Shown: positions 10,587 to 21,819, counted from the first letter of the stretch. The stretch is DNA of 64,000 nt from Leptobrachium leishanense (GCA_009667805.1 CM019066.1:1302001-1366000), one strand, 5' to 3'. Notes: generated by a model not told the origin, from the sequence alone. Program-made: numbers and translations.

Positions 10587-11012
10587 GGCTAGGGTCAAAC
10601 GAAAGCATTTTTACACGCGAACGTAAAAAAGTGCGTCCGAACGGATTGATGTATTTTTTCACGGAATATGCGAAAACGGTCATACGATGCGCAGTTTCGT
10701 GCGTGATGTTTTACGAATCCAAACCAGGAAACTTTTTGCGTCTGGACGTTATGTTGGCCGGACACGAGAAGGGTCTGACGTCTCCAAATCACACACACAC
10801 ACCGCTAGCGGGCGCAGCGCACTCTGTACGTCCGTACTAGAGGTTCTGCGTTCTCGAAAAAATGCGTTCATTTTCCACTTGCGTTGCGAGGCCGGACTTT
10901 CGTGCGACCGTACTTCGTATATTGGCTGTCATTGCCCGTCATTTGCTGCTAGTGCGGCCGTGATTAAGTGCGCTAGAACGCACGTTAAAAATGCGCTGGT
11001 CTGACCCCAGCC
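10587..11012. mobile_element. Family A Harbinger-like MITE, best reference copy
   Basis: The 426-bp element has termini GGCTAGGGTCAAACG and GGTCTGACCCCAGCC and a perfect TAA duplication (10584-10586 and 11013-11015). The 3-bp TAA target and G-rich termini fit PIF/Harbinger. The interior has paired CGTTCG/CGAACG and TTTTTCACG motifs and no transposase. A 105-codon plus-strand frame across it is a chance product of CpG-rich sequence. Confidence 0.85.
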
Positions 11013-11015
11013 TAA

Positions 11016-11600
11016 AAAGTCATGGAATAGTCCTGCTTCCAGTGATATTCCTGATCATGCACGACGTCTCCCTCTTTGGCCGTATGAAATGTTGGGAGGT
11101 ATGGCAAGTTATTGGCTAACAAAGGAGGATGGAACGTAGACAATGATTAACCGTATTACTTCCTTCTATCCCTTTGTGTCTGGTGTAGGCTTAATGTTCC
11201 TTTCTAGAGTAATGAGAAACGTCTGTCTGCGTTCGGTGGCAGCCAAGCCCAGCAGCAGCGAGATAGCACTACCATGACATCATCACACAAGCATTCAGGA
11301 CTCGGGTGAATAATGCCATGATCAGATCAGGCCTTGCTTCTTTCCCTTACGCCCTGCTCAGGAACACAGGCTTTGTCCATTCCTGTCAACCTGGGCACCG
11401 TGAAACAGCAGGCTCTTGTAGCGCGCATCGATTTACAGGCAGAGGAGGATCGTCATCTCTGTTTCCATGGATACAATGTTGCACCATCGTAAAGGGAACC
11501 ATCAGGCTTGAAGAGATTTCCTTAGATGGTGCTCACCCTCTATCAGAGACCATTTCGGTATATTTAGTCTAATTTGTATGTATACCCACATACACACACG
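11016..11600. other. Unassigned stretch
   Basis: No terminal repeat, array or known coding motif is seen. An 88-codon frame at 11306-11572 has no recognisable domain. Confidence 0.4.
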
Positions 11601-11604
11601 TGAA

Positions 11605-12429
11605 GGGTTATTCAGAGAGCACCGAAATGTCATTGAAATCAAACTCCCCAACCCTGCGGGGAATTCAGCATTCACCGCAGGGTTCCGGAAATCCAGGTAA
11701 AAACCGAACGGATCCGAAAAATCGCCGAAAATCTGTCGATACGATCCAAAAAAAATCGTATCAATCCGAAACGTCGCAGAAAAACCCACCGAACGTAACC
11801 CACGATCCGCCGTAAACCCACTGAAAGGTTTCTAAAAAAGCCAACGATCCGCCAAACACAGCGCCGACCAGCCGCCGGAAAAAGCCAACAAGCCGGCGAA
11901 CGGGGTAAAAAAAAAAAAAAGAAACTTTGAACATTTTAGACGGTGTTGGCAAAAAACTACTATGTGAAAATGTCTGGAATTAACATATAAGATCATATGA
12001 ATAATAATAAAAGATTGTTACAGAAGAAGAAAAAAACACTAAGTAAAAAAAAGAAAAACATTTGGATGAAAAAATCCAGAAAAATTTCTAAAAAACAAAA
12101 ATCATAAAAAAATAAATAAAGAGACTTTTTACTGAAAATGAAAGAATAAATGGTTTAATAGATATTGAATAAAGGCGGTAATATTAACCTATGGACATCA
12201 GGGCATTTCACTAACATTCTCTGCTGTTCGGTGTTCTCTGAATAGGTTAACCATAGCTTCAATATGGGGAGTGCACTGCCGTTGAACAGGTACCCTATTT
12301 CGCTGGAAATCTGCCAATATTTGGGCGAATTGCCAGGTTTTATATAGCCGAATGGCCCCAAAATTGCACCGTACGGAGAAATTCACTGTTCGGTGCAATT
12401 TCTGGGCCAGTTCGTCTCTCTGAATAACC
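11605..12429. mobile_element. Family D DNA element, complete-looking copy
   Basis: It opens GGGTTATTCAGAGAGCACC and closes CTCTCTGAATAACC. Internally it carries the family's 'acattctctgctgttcggtgttctctgaatagg' and 'ttgcaccgtacgg' blocks around an A-rich core. The right terminal part mirrors the left as imperfect inverted repeats. No clear target duplication is seen. Confidence 0.7.
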
Positions 12430-12562
12430 AGGCTGAAACTGCGATTGCTGCAATGTGGTAAATAAGGAGCAACCACTACAGAAAGCACATGCGCGTATTG
12501 ATCATTTTGTCTCAGGATAGCTCTGGGTTCGTCTTGTGGCTCGTGGAAAACAACTGGCACCC

Positions 12563-13421
12563 TTGGCAGGATGGAAGTCCGCCTGCGGTCCTGCTCTATC
12601 TGACCCCCCCTTTGGTGGCGTCCGGCCCGACTACTGAGTGGCACGGCACTCAGCGTCTCGAGCGGCCTAGAGGATGAAATAGCGTTGGTCCGGCGTCTGG
12701 AGAGATGGTGCGGTATTGCCTTGGGGATCCCGTTCCTGGGTTGAGTGGTGATGCAGGAGACCGCTGCGTGTCTCCTGCAATAGTGATTGTAGCTCTGAAA
12801 TGAAGACACCAGACGCGGCTGTATGCTTTAAAACAGTGAACTGAATTTTATGGGTTTCAACAGGGTCATTTATACAACTTCACACAAACAGATTACCAAC
12901 TCCCCCACCCACACAACCAGCACTGATTGGCTCCTTTCCCAGCCTCCTGTTCCGTATCAGGTCCCTTTCATTCTTCCCATTGTCCAGGGATTAGGCAGAT
13001 GAGGTCTTGGAAAAGCCTCCAATCAGCTGGCTTGCTGTATCCTCTATTTTGCCCTTTCAGGCTCCCCCATTGTCCAGGGGATTAGGCAGATGAGGTCTTG
13101 GAAAAGCCTCCAATCCTCTGGCCCGCTGCATCCTCCATCTTGGGGCATGAGATCCTTTGTTCTGTGAAACCATGCTGGGATGAGCAAAATGGCAACGGGG
13201 AAAACCACATACAAACGGTTTCTTTCATACTTCCACAGTCACATCACACAGGGTACACCCTCACCACACCACACCAACAAAACCACACACAGCAACAAAA
13301 CAAGAGGTCCATAGGCTCACACGCAAAACCAAAACGAAAACAGGAAAAATGGTCTCCAAAAAGGGCCCAGTCTCCAGTCCTGTGGCTCGCCGAAAAGAGC
13401 TCTCATGTCCGTTCCTTGACA
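12563..13421 (-). repeat. 3' LTR of the retrotransposon (859 bp)
   Basis: On the minus strand it begins TGTCAAGGAACGG, as does the other LTR. The far end reads CCTGCCAA instead of CCCGCCACA, a one-base loss plus changes. Few differences from 16075-16934 are visible, implying a relatively recent insertion. An alignment is needed for an age. Confidence 0.9.
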
Positions 13422-13436
13422 TTTCTCCCCCCTTCT
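13422..13436 (-). promoter_or_regulatory. Polypurine tract
   Basis: Immediately upstream of the 3' LTR on the minus strand lies AGAAGGGGGGAGAAA. This is the expected primer for plus-strand DNA synthesis of an LTR element in this orientation. Confidence 0.85.
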
Positions 13437-13621
13437 AGAGTCCGACGGACACGGTTGGACCCACACGGGTCGACTCGGGGAAGTCGGAGCAGTCTTTGTG
13501 GCCCATAGTCTGTGGGAAGGAGGCGAGCCACCAGGCTTCTCCATTTGTCCTTGCGGCAGTGCCTGGCGTGTTGGGGGTACAAGTCTTTGGGGGTACCCCC
13601 TCCGGAATAAGGGTCCTGTGG

Positions 13622-16023
13622 TCAGGGAGGGGTACCGCCTGTACCACCTCCGGAGGTATCGCGCACCCAGGAAAAATGGGTGCTAAATGCACGCGCCCCG
13701 AGTGCCCTGGTCAGCCATTGGAAAAAACAGTGGCTGCATGGGGCCTCCGGGCCAAAGGGGTGTGGAGATGGGCAGAGTTGAAACAGGCTCTGCCCCATTG
13801 CCAGCGCGTTGGCTGGGGGGTTCAAGGCCGAGGAAGGGTACCCGGGCAGGAGAATGGCGTCCTCCATCTCCGATGGGGTCAGTGGCTGTGGAATAAGCAG
13901 CCCAGGTGTATCCACTTTCTGTTCCCCGAGGCAGGCGGTGAAGGTTGGGCAGAGGCCGGCGGCACTCGGTCCGGTTGCCAGCTCTCCTGCTGGGGAAGCG
14001 GGCGCAGGAACGACGTCCAGGCGGTTGGATGGGGTCAACGGCTGCGGGATAAGCAGCTCGGGGAAATAATCCTTCTGCTCCTCGGGACAGATGAGGGAGG
14101 GTGGGCAGAGGCCAGCGGCACTCTGCCCCGTTGCCAGCTCTTCTGCTGGGTAAGCGGGTGTGGGAACAAAGTCCAGGGGGTCGGATGGGGTCAACGGCTG
14201 CGGGATAAGCAGCTCGGGTAAATCCTCCTTCTGCTCCTCAGGGCAGACGATGGAGGGTGGGCAGAGGCCAGCGGCACTCTGCTCCGTTGCCAGCTCTTCT
14301 GCTGGGAAGGTGGGTACAGGAACAAAGTCCAGGGGGTTGGATGGGGTAAGCGGCTGCGGGATAAGCAGCTCGGGGAAATAATCCTTCTGCTCCTCGGGAC
14401 AGATGAGGGAGGGTGGGCAGAGGCCAGCGGCACTCTGCCCCGTTGCCAGCTCTTCTGCTGGGTAAGCGGGTGTGGGAACAAAGTCCAGGGGGTTGGATGG
14501 GGTAAGCGGCTGCGGGATAAGCAGCTCGAGGGTATCCCCCTTCTGCTCCTCGGGGCAGATGGTGGAGGATGGGCAGAGGCCAGCGGCACTCTGCCCCGTT
14601 GCCAGCTCTTCTGCTGGGTAAGTGGACACTGGCACAGTGTCTTCTTGCGGGGGCGGGAGGATAACTTCCTCTCTGGGCCACTCGGACCCTTTACGCGGCC
14701 CATTCTGGTCGCTTGGCACCTGCCGTGCTTCTTCCGACCTGGCCGGCTCGTCTACTGTGGTCCCGACGGGGACCCATGGGAGCATCTCGGGCTCCAATAC
14801 TTCCGTGTCACTTGGACTGTCTGCTTCTTCGGCCAGACAGTCCCAGGTCATGGGGCTTAGGCCTGACTGCGGAGCGTCATCCAACAACCTTCTGTAGGCC
14901 TTCTCAAGATCCCATTCGCGCTCTACCAGGAACTCCAGTTCCTCTATCTCGAAGTCCTTGCTCTCGTATGAGAGTTCCTCTTCCCGGTGTTCCAGTATCT
15001 CCAACCGCCACTCCGACTCTTCTCCAAACCCGGGGTCGTTGGCCATCCTTTCGTATAGCAGCCCTGTGCCGCCATAGTGGAGGCCTGCGGTGGAGGCTCC
15101 GTCAATGGTGCGGGGTAGCAGGGGGCCTATTAACCACTGGGACGCCCGGTAAGCGGCGTCCAGTGCGATCTCCTGCTGAACCAGGTATTGGAGCTCTGCC
15201 TCCCACTCCTCTGGGGGTCGGCCTTTCAGGAATGCTGCTCTGGCATTGTACTGCACTTGGTAGATGGCAGCATCGGAGGGAACATTGACACCATGGTAGC
15301 CCCTTTCATGGTACAGTGCCTCGTACCAGAGTTCTTGGCGGATCTCGTCCCGCCACTCGGGCCCAGAGGGCTCAACTGTAGATCCATGATACCGATCCAG
15401 GCCCTCCTGTAGCCTTCTCGGGAATTCAGCCCTCGTGTCTGCGAGGGTGCTGGAACAGTGGCACCACCACTCGATGGGGGGTGTGGCGTCCTCGGATGCA
15501 GCTCCAGGCGGGCTGTAAGCCTCCATCCAAGGGTCGCTGAGATGTGCGGTTTCCTCAATTAAAACTCCAGGCGAGCTGTAAGTCCAAAAAGAAGTATCGC
15601 TGGGGGGTGTAGATTCCCTGGATGAAGCTCCAGTCGAGCTGTCAACCTCGAACCAGGGTTCTACGGGGTAGGGTTCAGGGGCAGGGTATTAAGTCCTTTT
15701 TGCTCGGAGCGCCGCCATCCGCAGCTCGTGCTGACGGTCCTTCTCTTGCTCCTCTTCCTGCCGGACCTCTTGGATGGCGTTGTGTATAGCGGCTTCTGAC
15801 GGGCGGCTCCGAAGAGGGCTAGCCGCTGCCGCACTTTCCTTTGGAAGGGATCTTCTGGGACCAATGCCTGGGTGGGTGGTAAGGTTGGCGTGCCCACGGC
15901 TCCCTGGTCCATTTCCTGCAGTTCCTCGATCAGGGCGGCTTTACTTTTTGAGCCCGGGGTGCCTCCTCGGCTCTCCAGGATGCCCCGCAGGGTGTCTTTT
16001 TTGTAGTTGGCGTACCCTGCCAT
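13622..16023 (-). pseudogene. Broken gag-position polyprotein with 52-residue tandem repeats
   Basis: The ATG at 16021-16023 lies about 30 bases past the primer site, the normal gag position. The first segment (frame of 16023) starts MAGYANYKKDTLRGILESRG, a short basic, SAP-like helix-turn pattern. A frameshift near 15800 moves the reading to the frame of the large downstream frame, where a Glu/Arg-rich stretch follows. A TAA at 15689-15691 breaks it. The same frame then stays open to 13622. The 634-codon downstream part is acidic and Trp-rich at first. From about residue 300 to 560 it carries about five copies of a 52-residue Pro-rich unit. No zinc knuckle, protease or polymerase motif is seen. 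The function is unknown; a structural Gag-like role is inferred from position only. Confidence 0.7.
13850..14630 (-). repeat. 156-bp coding tandem repeat (five copies)
   Basis: The phrase 'cactctgccccgttgccagctc' and its neighbourhood recur near 14119, 14275, 14431 and 14586, a period of 156 bp (52 codons). A more diverged copy lies near 13970. Each protein unit contains ELATGQSAAGLCP, CPEEQK and LLIPQPLTPS. The period is divisible by three and variants keep frame, so expansion happened under coding constraint. Confidence 0.9.
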
Positions 16024-16055
16024 GCTGAGTGCTTTTTCTGGGGGTTCAAAGAGCT

Positions 16056-16073
16056 ATCCCACCGCTGCCACCA
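16056..16073 (-). promoter_or_regulatory. Primer binding site, complementary to tRNA-Leu 3' end
   Basis: On the minus strand it reads TGGTGGCAGCGGTGGGAT, one base after the 5' LTR end. This complements the CCA-tailed 3' end of vertebrate tRNA-Leu of the AAG type. The tRNA sequence is known from general knowledge, not from this window. Confidence 0.8.
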
Positions 16074-16074
16074 G

Positions 16075-16934
16075 TGTGGCGGGATGGAAGTCCGCCTGCG
16101 GTCCTGCTCTATCTGACCCCCCCTTTGGTGGCGTCCGGCCCGACTACCGAGTGGCACGGCACTCGGCGTCTCGAGCGGCCTAGAGGATGAAATGGCGTTG
16201 GTCCGGCGTCTGGAGAGATGGTGCGGTGTTGCCTTGGGGATCCCGTTCCTGGGTTGAGTGGTGATGCAAGAGACCGCTGAGTGTCTCCTGCAATAGTGAT
16301 TGTAGCTCTGAAATGAAGACACCAGACGCGGCTGTATGCTTTAAACCAGTGAACTGAATTTTATGGGTTTCAACAGGGTCATTTATACAACTTCACACAA
16401 ACAGATTACCAACTCCCCCACCCACACAACCAGCACTGATTGGCTCCTTTCCCAGCCTCCTGTTCCCTATCAGGTCCCTTTCATTCTTCCCATTGTCCAG
16501 GGATTAGGCAGATGAGGTCTTGGAAAAGCCTCCAATCAGCTGGCTTGCTGTATCCTCTATTTTGCCCTTTCAGGCTCCCCCATTGTCCAGGGGATTAGGC
16601 AGATGAGGTCTTGGAAAAGCCTCCAATCCTCTGGCTCGCTGCATCCTCCATCTTGGGGCATGAGATCCTTTGTTCTGTGAAACCATGCTGGGATGAGCAA
16701 AATGGCAACGGGGAAAACCACATACAAACGGTTTCTTTCATACTTCCACAGTCACATCACACAGGGTACACCCTCACCACACCACACCAACAAAACCACA
16801 CCCAGCAACAAAACAAGAGGTCCATAGGCTCACACGCAAAACCAAAACGAAAACAGGAAAAATGGTCTCCAAAAAGGGCCCAGTCTCCAGTCCTGTGGCT
16901 CGCCGAAAAGAGCTCTCATGTCCGTTCCTTGACA
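16075..16934 (-). repeat. 5' LTR of the retrotransposon (860 bp)
   Basis: In plus orientation it runs from TGTGGCGGGATGG to CCTTGACA; on the minus strand it starts TGTCAAGG and ends CCACA, the canonical TG...CA. It presumably carries the promoter and polyadenylation signal, but I could not assign a TATA box with confidence. Confidence 0.9.
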
Positions 16935-16979
16935 CACCCTATTCCGACCTAGTTGTTAAGATGAAAAATGAGCTGTTAA

Positions 16980-17230
16980 AGGAACACTCCACTGAAAAGT
17001 AGTGTCCCTGTTTTGACCTTTAATTATAATTAATTTTTTTTATTTTGCCCAATTTTGCTCACCTTTTATCCCTCACCGCATGCAGCTCCTCTTCTTCGTC
17101 TTCACAAACCCGGGAGTCCCTGAGGCTTTCATGCGCAATTTGCGCTTCCTGCGTCGAGGGGGGGCACGCCTCACATCCTGACCAATTTAAAAATATAAAG
17201 TGATCAATTCAGGATGAGTAGAATGTTCCT
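16980..17230. mobile_element. 251-bp MITE with TTAA target duplication
   Basis: The ends AGGAACACTCCACT and AGTAGAATGTTCCT are inverted repeats, flanked by TTAA on both sides (16976-16979 and 17231-17234). TTAA insertion fits piggyBac or Kolobok. The GGAACACT terminus is common in frog repeats. Confidence 0.75.
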
Positions 17231-17234
17231 TTAA

Positions 17235-17735
17235 GTATAGTAACTCTAGTCCTGTAACGTTTCAGCCAAGCCACAAAGTTCAATTGCAGTTCAGCTTTAA
17301 GGGCTCTCTACTGTAAATCGATGCTTACAATACTTTGTTTAATAAGAGCAATTCCATGGATGTTTTTGTTTGTCTCGGAACCTCTTAATTCATTATATGC
17401 CCGGAACGACACTGTTACAGAAGCTGAAACACTTATGCTATTAATGGATGTAGTGGTCCAAGATCCCTGCAGAGAGAGGATTAGTAAAGCTATGCTGAGT
17501 GTATGGATCCAGTCGCAAGTCTTGGAAAGGGAACGTTACCAATTTTGGCCAGGAAGACCTGGTATTCGGGTCTGCAGTCACAGGAAGAGCGGGAATCAGA
17601 TCGCAGGCGGAACCCATCACTCTCACTCTCTGCAGTACATTGCCTCACAGTGTCTGTCCTCCTGCTGCTCAGATGACACCTAACAGACCCCGCACAGTAG
17701 TGTTTTTCAGTCTGCAATCTGGCAAATGCTCTGCC
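17235..17735. other. Unassigned stretch
   Basis: The 120-codon plus frame at 17321-17683 has no recognisable motif. No terminal repeats are seen. Confidence 0.4.
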
Positions 17736-17737
17736 TA

Positions 17738-18338
17738 ACAAGAGAAAAAAGGTGTCATCTGCGCTCGTTTCTATACAATTCCATGTACAACAAAACACTA
17801 TCTGAGGATTTTGTTTGTTTTAATGGCCATTGAAACGTAAGCTCACTCGCTCCATCAAAGCACCTCTTTGTAGAGTGAGTCCTAACCAATGTACCAAAAG
17901 CTGCTCTACTGAGCAGCTCCATGCCCCTCCTGCTGCTTTTCAGCTAAGGAGAGGCAGACAAAATGGTGGGTTTTATTTATACACACACCAAGCACTTCCC
18001 ATTTGGGGTTGAAAACAAAAACATGGACAAAGGAACAGCAGCAAAAATGACTAACTGGTGTTACAGCATAATATACATATAGAAGAACTGGGCTGTTACT
18101 CCTGGCTGTTGCAGCCGATCAAGGTGAGTATAGGCGCAACACCATTTTTTCTGTATGTATGTATATTATGCTGTACATTGGTACATTGGTTAGGACTCAC
18201 TCTACAAAGAGGTGCCTTGATGGGGCGAGTGAGCTTACATTTCACTGGCCATTAAAACAAACTAAACCTCGGATAGTGTTTTGTTGTACATGGAATTGTA
18301 TAGAAACGAGCGCAGATGACATCTTTTTTCTCTTGTTA
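17738..18338. repeat. Long inverted repeat, arms about 160 bp, spacer about 280 bp
   Basis: The left arm (17738-17896) and right arm (18180-18338) are near-perfect reverse complements, for example CAAGAGAAAAAAGGTG against TCTTTTTTCTCTTG and CTACAAAGAGGTG against CACCTCTTTGTAG. Arms of this quality suggest a MITE core or a recent inverted duplication. No flanking target duplication is visible. Confidence 0.85.
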
Positions 18339-18399
18339 TGTTTTCTACATGAACTGGCTGTTACTCCTGGCTGTTGCAAATGCTCTGCCTGTCACTGAC

Positions 18400-19290
18400 A
18401 ATAGAGCAGCACCACAAAAACAATCCACAGGGCCAGAGAAATACCTTCCCATACCTACACATAGCCAGATAACACAGATGGACACAAAAACACACACATA
18501 TAACTATACACCCATACTATTTAGGGTAGTCTGGCTATTCCCAGAATTTTTACTCAGCATCACAACCTATCGGGCCATTTAAGTCAATATTTTAGGAGGT
18601 TTATTGCTGTGCAGCTCTGTTATACACCCACAGACATATTGTATATAATTTTTTCAGTGGACTCAACAAATTCAAAATATATCATTACTGTGTGTATATG
18701 TCATTTTGGAATACTATATCAAAAATACCAAAAAAAGTGTAAATTTCTATTCACATTTCAATCATTTACATTGTGTGAATTTTTTTAAAAAAAATATCAG
18801 AGATGGAGAACCTGTTACTTATTTTTCCTATGCAATTTCTATTTCTACTCAATAAACAAATTTTAACAAAAAATTATAAAAAAAAGAGTTTTCTCTTCTA
18901 TTTGTGTTTCATAAACAATATCTCTATGTATAAATCACTGTATTTGCCCCAGGCAGTGAAAAAACAAAAAAGGTGAGTTATGGCAGCAGCATTGTTGGAT
19001 TTATAACTGAAAAGTGGACAATGCTGCAGCTTTATAGCAACAAATATAGAAAATTGCTATTTTATTTCTTCTATTTTCATCGTACATTTAACATGGTCAT
19101 TATTAGTGTCAATTCAAAAGCTTTACTCTGGCCTTTCCAATGACACTTCAGTTGACCTTACGGGATGTATGGAAATGGAGATACATATGTCTAAACTACC
19201 CCTGTATCTCCGATATTTGGACTGCAGCTCAGATGAGGAACGTGCTCCCTGTGCCCCCCCCCATTTGCCAATTTTGCCAATGATTTGAAA
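18400..19290. other. Unassigned AT-rich stretch
   Basis: Ordinary AT-rich DNA with A and T runs. I see no gene, array or transposon end. Confidence 0.4.
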
Positions 19291-19294
19291 CCAC

Positions 19295-19680
19295 TCTAAG
19301 GGCCCTTTAATTAATTATACTGAGGCAATTATCCTGACTGAAACCAGATATGAGTTAATTGTCATTAGTTGCAATGGCCATAAAACAGCCAGGCAGCTAT
19401 CACAAATATTACATAATTTACACCCTCTCCCTTCTTCAGGGCCTACAAGCTGGATTTACAATTCAGATATTGCATTACTCCCAGCAGTTACCTTAGTGTT
19501 TTATGGTTAGTCTGTTTGATGACAGCTAGCTCTTATCTCCCTTTATTCAGAGCAAATAACAACCTCCCATTACCGCGACGAACATGTTTGTTTCTGTGTA
19601 TAGTCATTTGGAAAACTAACTGAGTCAATAAGATTCCAATAAACATTGCAGAGTTTATCAAGCAGCATTTATCCACCAGG
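19295..19680. other. Candidate conserved noncoding sequence
   Basis: This stretch has no repeats and no frame. It is dense in homeodomain-type cores (TTTAATTAATTATA, AGTTAATTGTCATTAG, CAATTATC) plus a ATGGCCATAAAA block. The texture resembles vertebrate developmental enhancers, but that is inference; only cross-species alignment would tell. Confidence 0.25.
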
Positions 19681-19954
19681 TCAAGGGTTCAAAATGATAG
19701 CGGATGGGCATAATGAGATTTGTGCAGCTGTCAACCCTATTCTGAACATCTCTGCATGGGAGATTTAAATCATCAGCAGCAAAGTGTTACGTTCCTCCTG
19801 GATAATTATAGTACTGGTCCCTGTACGCAGCACAACTATCGTACACTTCTGATCCTTCGAATGGTCAGTGCGTCTACCTATACCAGGGTCGGAGAAGTAC
19901 GTCACTAGTAACAACAGACCAAAAGTTCATACAATACGGAACGTCAGAAGGAAT

Positions 19955-20150
19955 GCCAATGGTTGTATACCAGAGCGGGTTATCAGAAATACCAGGGGTT
20001 GTATACCAGAGTGGGTTATGAGAAATACCAGGGGTTGTATACCGGAGCGAATTATCAGAAATTCCAGAGGTCTTTTACCAGAGTAGAATGTCAGCCAAGT
20101 ACCAGAGGTCATATGCCAGAGCGGATAGTCAGGAAATCCAGGGGTTAAGA
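19955..20150. repeat. 36-bp minisatellite, about six copies
   Basis: The unit GGTTGTATACCAGAGCGGGT followed by TATCAGAAATACCAGG recurs every 36 bp, decaying to the right. The in-frame peptide GCIPERVIRNTR repeats because 36 is divisible by three; no gene is implied. Confidence 0.9.
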
Positions 20151-20311
20151 GCTGGGAAAGGAAAATCACACAAGCCAGGTCGGTACGCAGAAATAGAAAA
20201 CAGCAAATATGCGAGCACTGAGAGGAGTGAGAACCATGTCAGGACACTGGACCTGTCTCAGGCTGACGATTTTGAACCTGGTGAGTGCCACGTCATCATG
20301 CCGCTTCCCAC

Positions 20312-21436
20312 TAGGGTTCCCACCTGTCCGGTTTTGACCCGGACTGTCCGGGTCTGGAGTCATGTGTCCGGGTTTGAAACCCTCTGCCACCCGAACATAT
20401 GACTCCGAGGTGCCGGCATAAGTCCCGCCTCATACTTACATTTCCTGCGTTCCCCTGGCGCCGCGGTCCTCTCCTTCGACTTTTTTTTTTCATTTTGGAG
20501 ACGCACCGCCCACTGTGGGAGGGGTTGGGCGGTGCGTAGGTCACATGTCATCCTCCCCGCCTGCTCCCATGAGCCGCTGTAAACACGCGCAGGCGCAACG
20601 GGCTCACGTGAGAATGTTCACGTGGTTGCTCATCGTGCCCTAGCGTGCCTACTGGTCCCGAGCAGCCAACGAGACCTGCTGATGGTGCTGCGACGCTCTC
20701 CATCCACTCTCGAGCGGACCGTCACAAAAAGCAAAGCATCTCTACTCTCTGCGTGTGAGTGAGGCGCGCAGGGGGCACAAAGATCATCAGCAGTCAGTGT
20801 GCCTGCCAGCCTTTCCAGTGAGTCTGCCATGCATAATACCAGTGTGTGCCATACCAGTCTGCCATGCATAATACCAGTGTGTGCCATACCAATGTGCCAG
20901 CCATACCAGTCTGCCATGCATAATACCAGTGTGTGCCAGCCATACCAGTCTGCCATGCATTATGCCAGTGTGTGCCATACCAGTGTGCCAGCCATACCAG
21001 TCTTCCATGCATAATACCACTGTGCCATACCAGGTGCCATACCAGTGTGCCAGCCATAACAGTATGCCATGCATAATACCACTGTGCCATACCAGTCTGC
21101 CATGCATAATACCAGTGTGCCAGCCATACCAGTCTGCCATGCATAATACCAGTGTGCCATACCAGTGTGCCATGCATAATACCAGTGTGCCATGCATAAT
21201 ATCAGTGTGCCATACCAGTGTGCCAGCCATATTACCAGTCTGCCATGCATAATACCAGTGTGCCAGCCATAATACCAGTCTGCCATACTACCAGTCTGAC
21301 ATGCATACCACGTGCCATATTATATACACATAATGTAAATATACGTATTAATGTATATGCTACAAAAAAAATGGCCGCCCAAGCCAAACACTAGAGTGTT
21401 TGGGTTTGGCTTGAAGAACAGCTGGTGGCAACCCTA
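20312..21436. mobile_element. hAT-like non-autonomous element with CCAGTGTGCCAT minisatellite
   Basis: The inverted termini are TAGGGTTCCCACC and, from the right end, TAGGGTTGCCACC (12/13 identical). The flanks CTTCCCAC (20304-20311) and CTCCCCAC (21437-21444) match 7/8, as expected for an 8-bp hAT duplication. The interior holds GC-rich unique sequence and a tandem array. No transposase is present. Confidence 0.8.
20825..21300. repeat. Minisatellite, unit about 20 bp (ACCAGTGTGCCATGCATAAT)
   Basis: About 25 imperfect copies alternate between ...CATGCATAAT and ...CAGCCAT forms. Frames on both strands are open through it, an artefact of the repeat. A related array lies at 29685-29970 in a different element. 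Confidence 0.95.
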
Positions 21437-21689
21437 CTCCCCACCCATGGCGTACCACGTGATCGTGGCTGTCCGAGCCACCTGGAATTTAAATTCCCAC
21501 AACTAAAAAGCAATGCCAATGACTGAAAAAAAATCTAGCCAATTACGTTCACCATACAGATAAATCAAGGCACGCGCCATTATATGGAGTTGTGCTTTGT
21601 GTTTTGCATTGAATTTGGACTTTAAAAGGCAAGGACTTTTCCAAAGGTATATGCATGAGAAAGCCCATTGTCGTGGGTGAAATGCATAA

Positions 21690-21815
21690 CATACTTTATA
21701 GCAGTTTTAGGAAGCCTTGGCCTTCCAGATGTTTTGGAACCACATTTCCCATGAGTGTCAGACAATGTAATGAGTACCAGAGCACCAGGCTGGAGGACCA
21801 AGATTGCTGAGAGCA
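21690..21815. mobile_element. Diverged small MITE (CTTGGCCTTCCAGATG family)
   Basis: 'ccttggccttccagatgttttggaac' and the opposing 'caggctggaggaccaagattgc' form the arms of the same family as 8324-8452. Confidence 0.6.
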
Positions 21816-21819
21816 GCTC

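Larger units (their letters stand above)
12563..16934 (-). mobile_element. Complete LTR retrotransposon lacking pol
   Basis: Two nearly identical LTRs (12563-13421 and 16075-16934) flank a 2.65-kb interior. CACCC flanks the whole element (12558-12562 and 16935-16939), a 5-bp duplication as in Metaviridae or retroviral integrations. On the minus strand the primer site follows the right LTR directly, a purine tract precedes the left LTR, and one long broken gag-position frame fills the interior. No protease, reverse transcriptase, RNase H or integrase motif is present, and no space remains for them. It must depend on a partner element for mobility. Confidence 0.9.

Noticed and set aside
13496..14221. 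A 241-codon plus-strand frame
   Set aside because: It is the antisense shadow of the retrotransposon frame and follows its 156-bp repeats.
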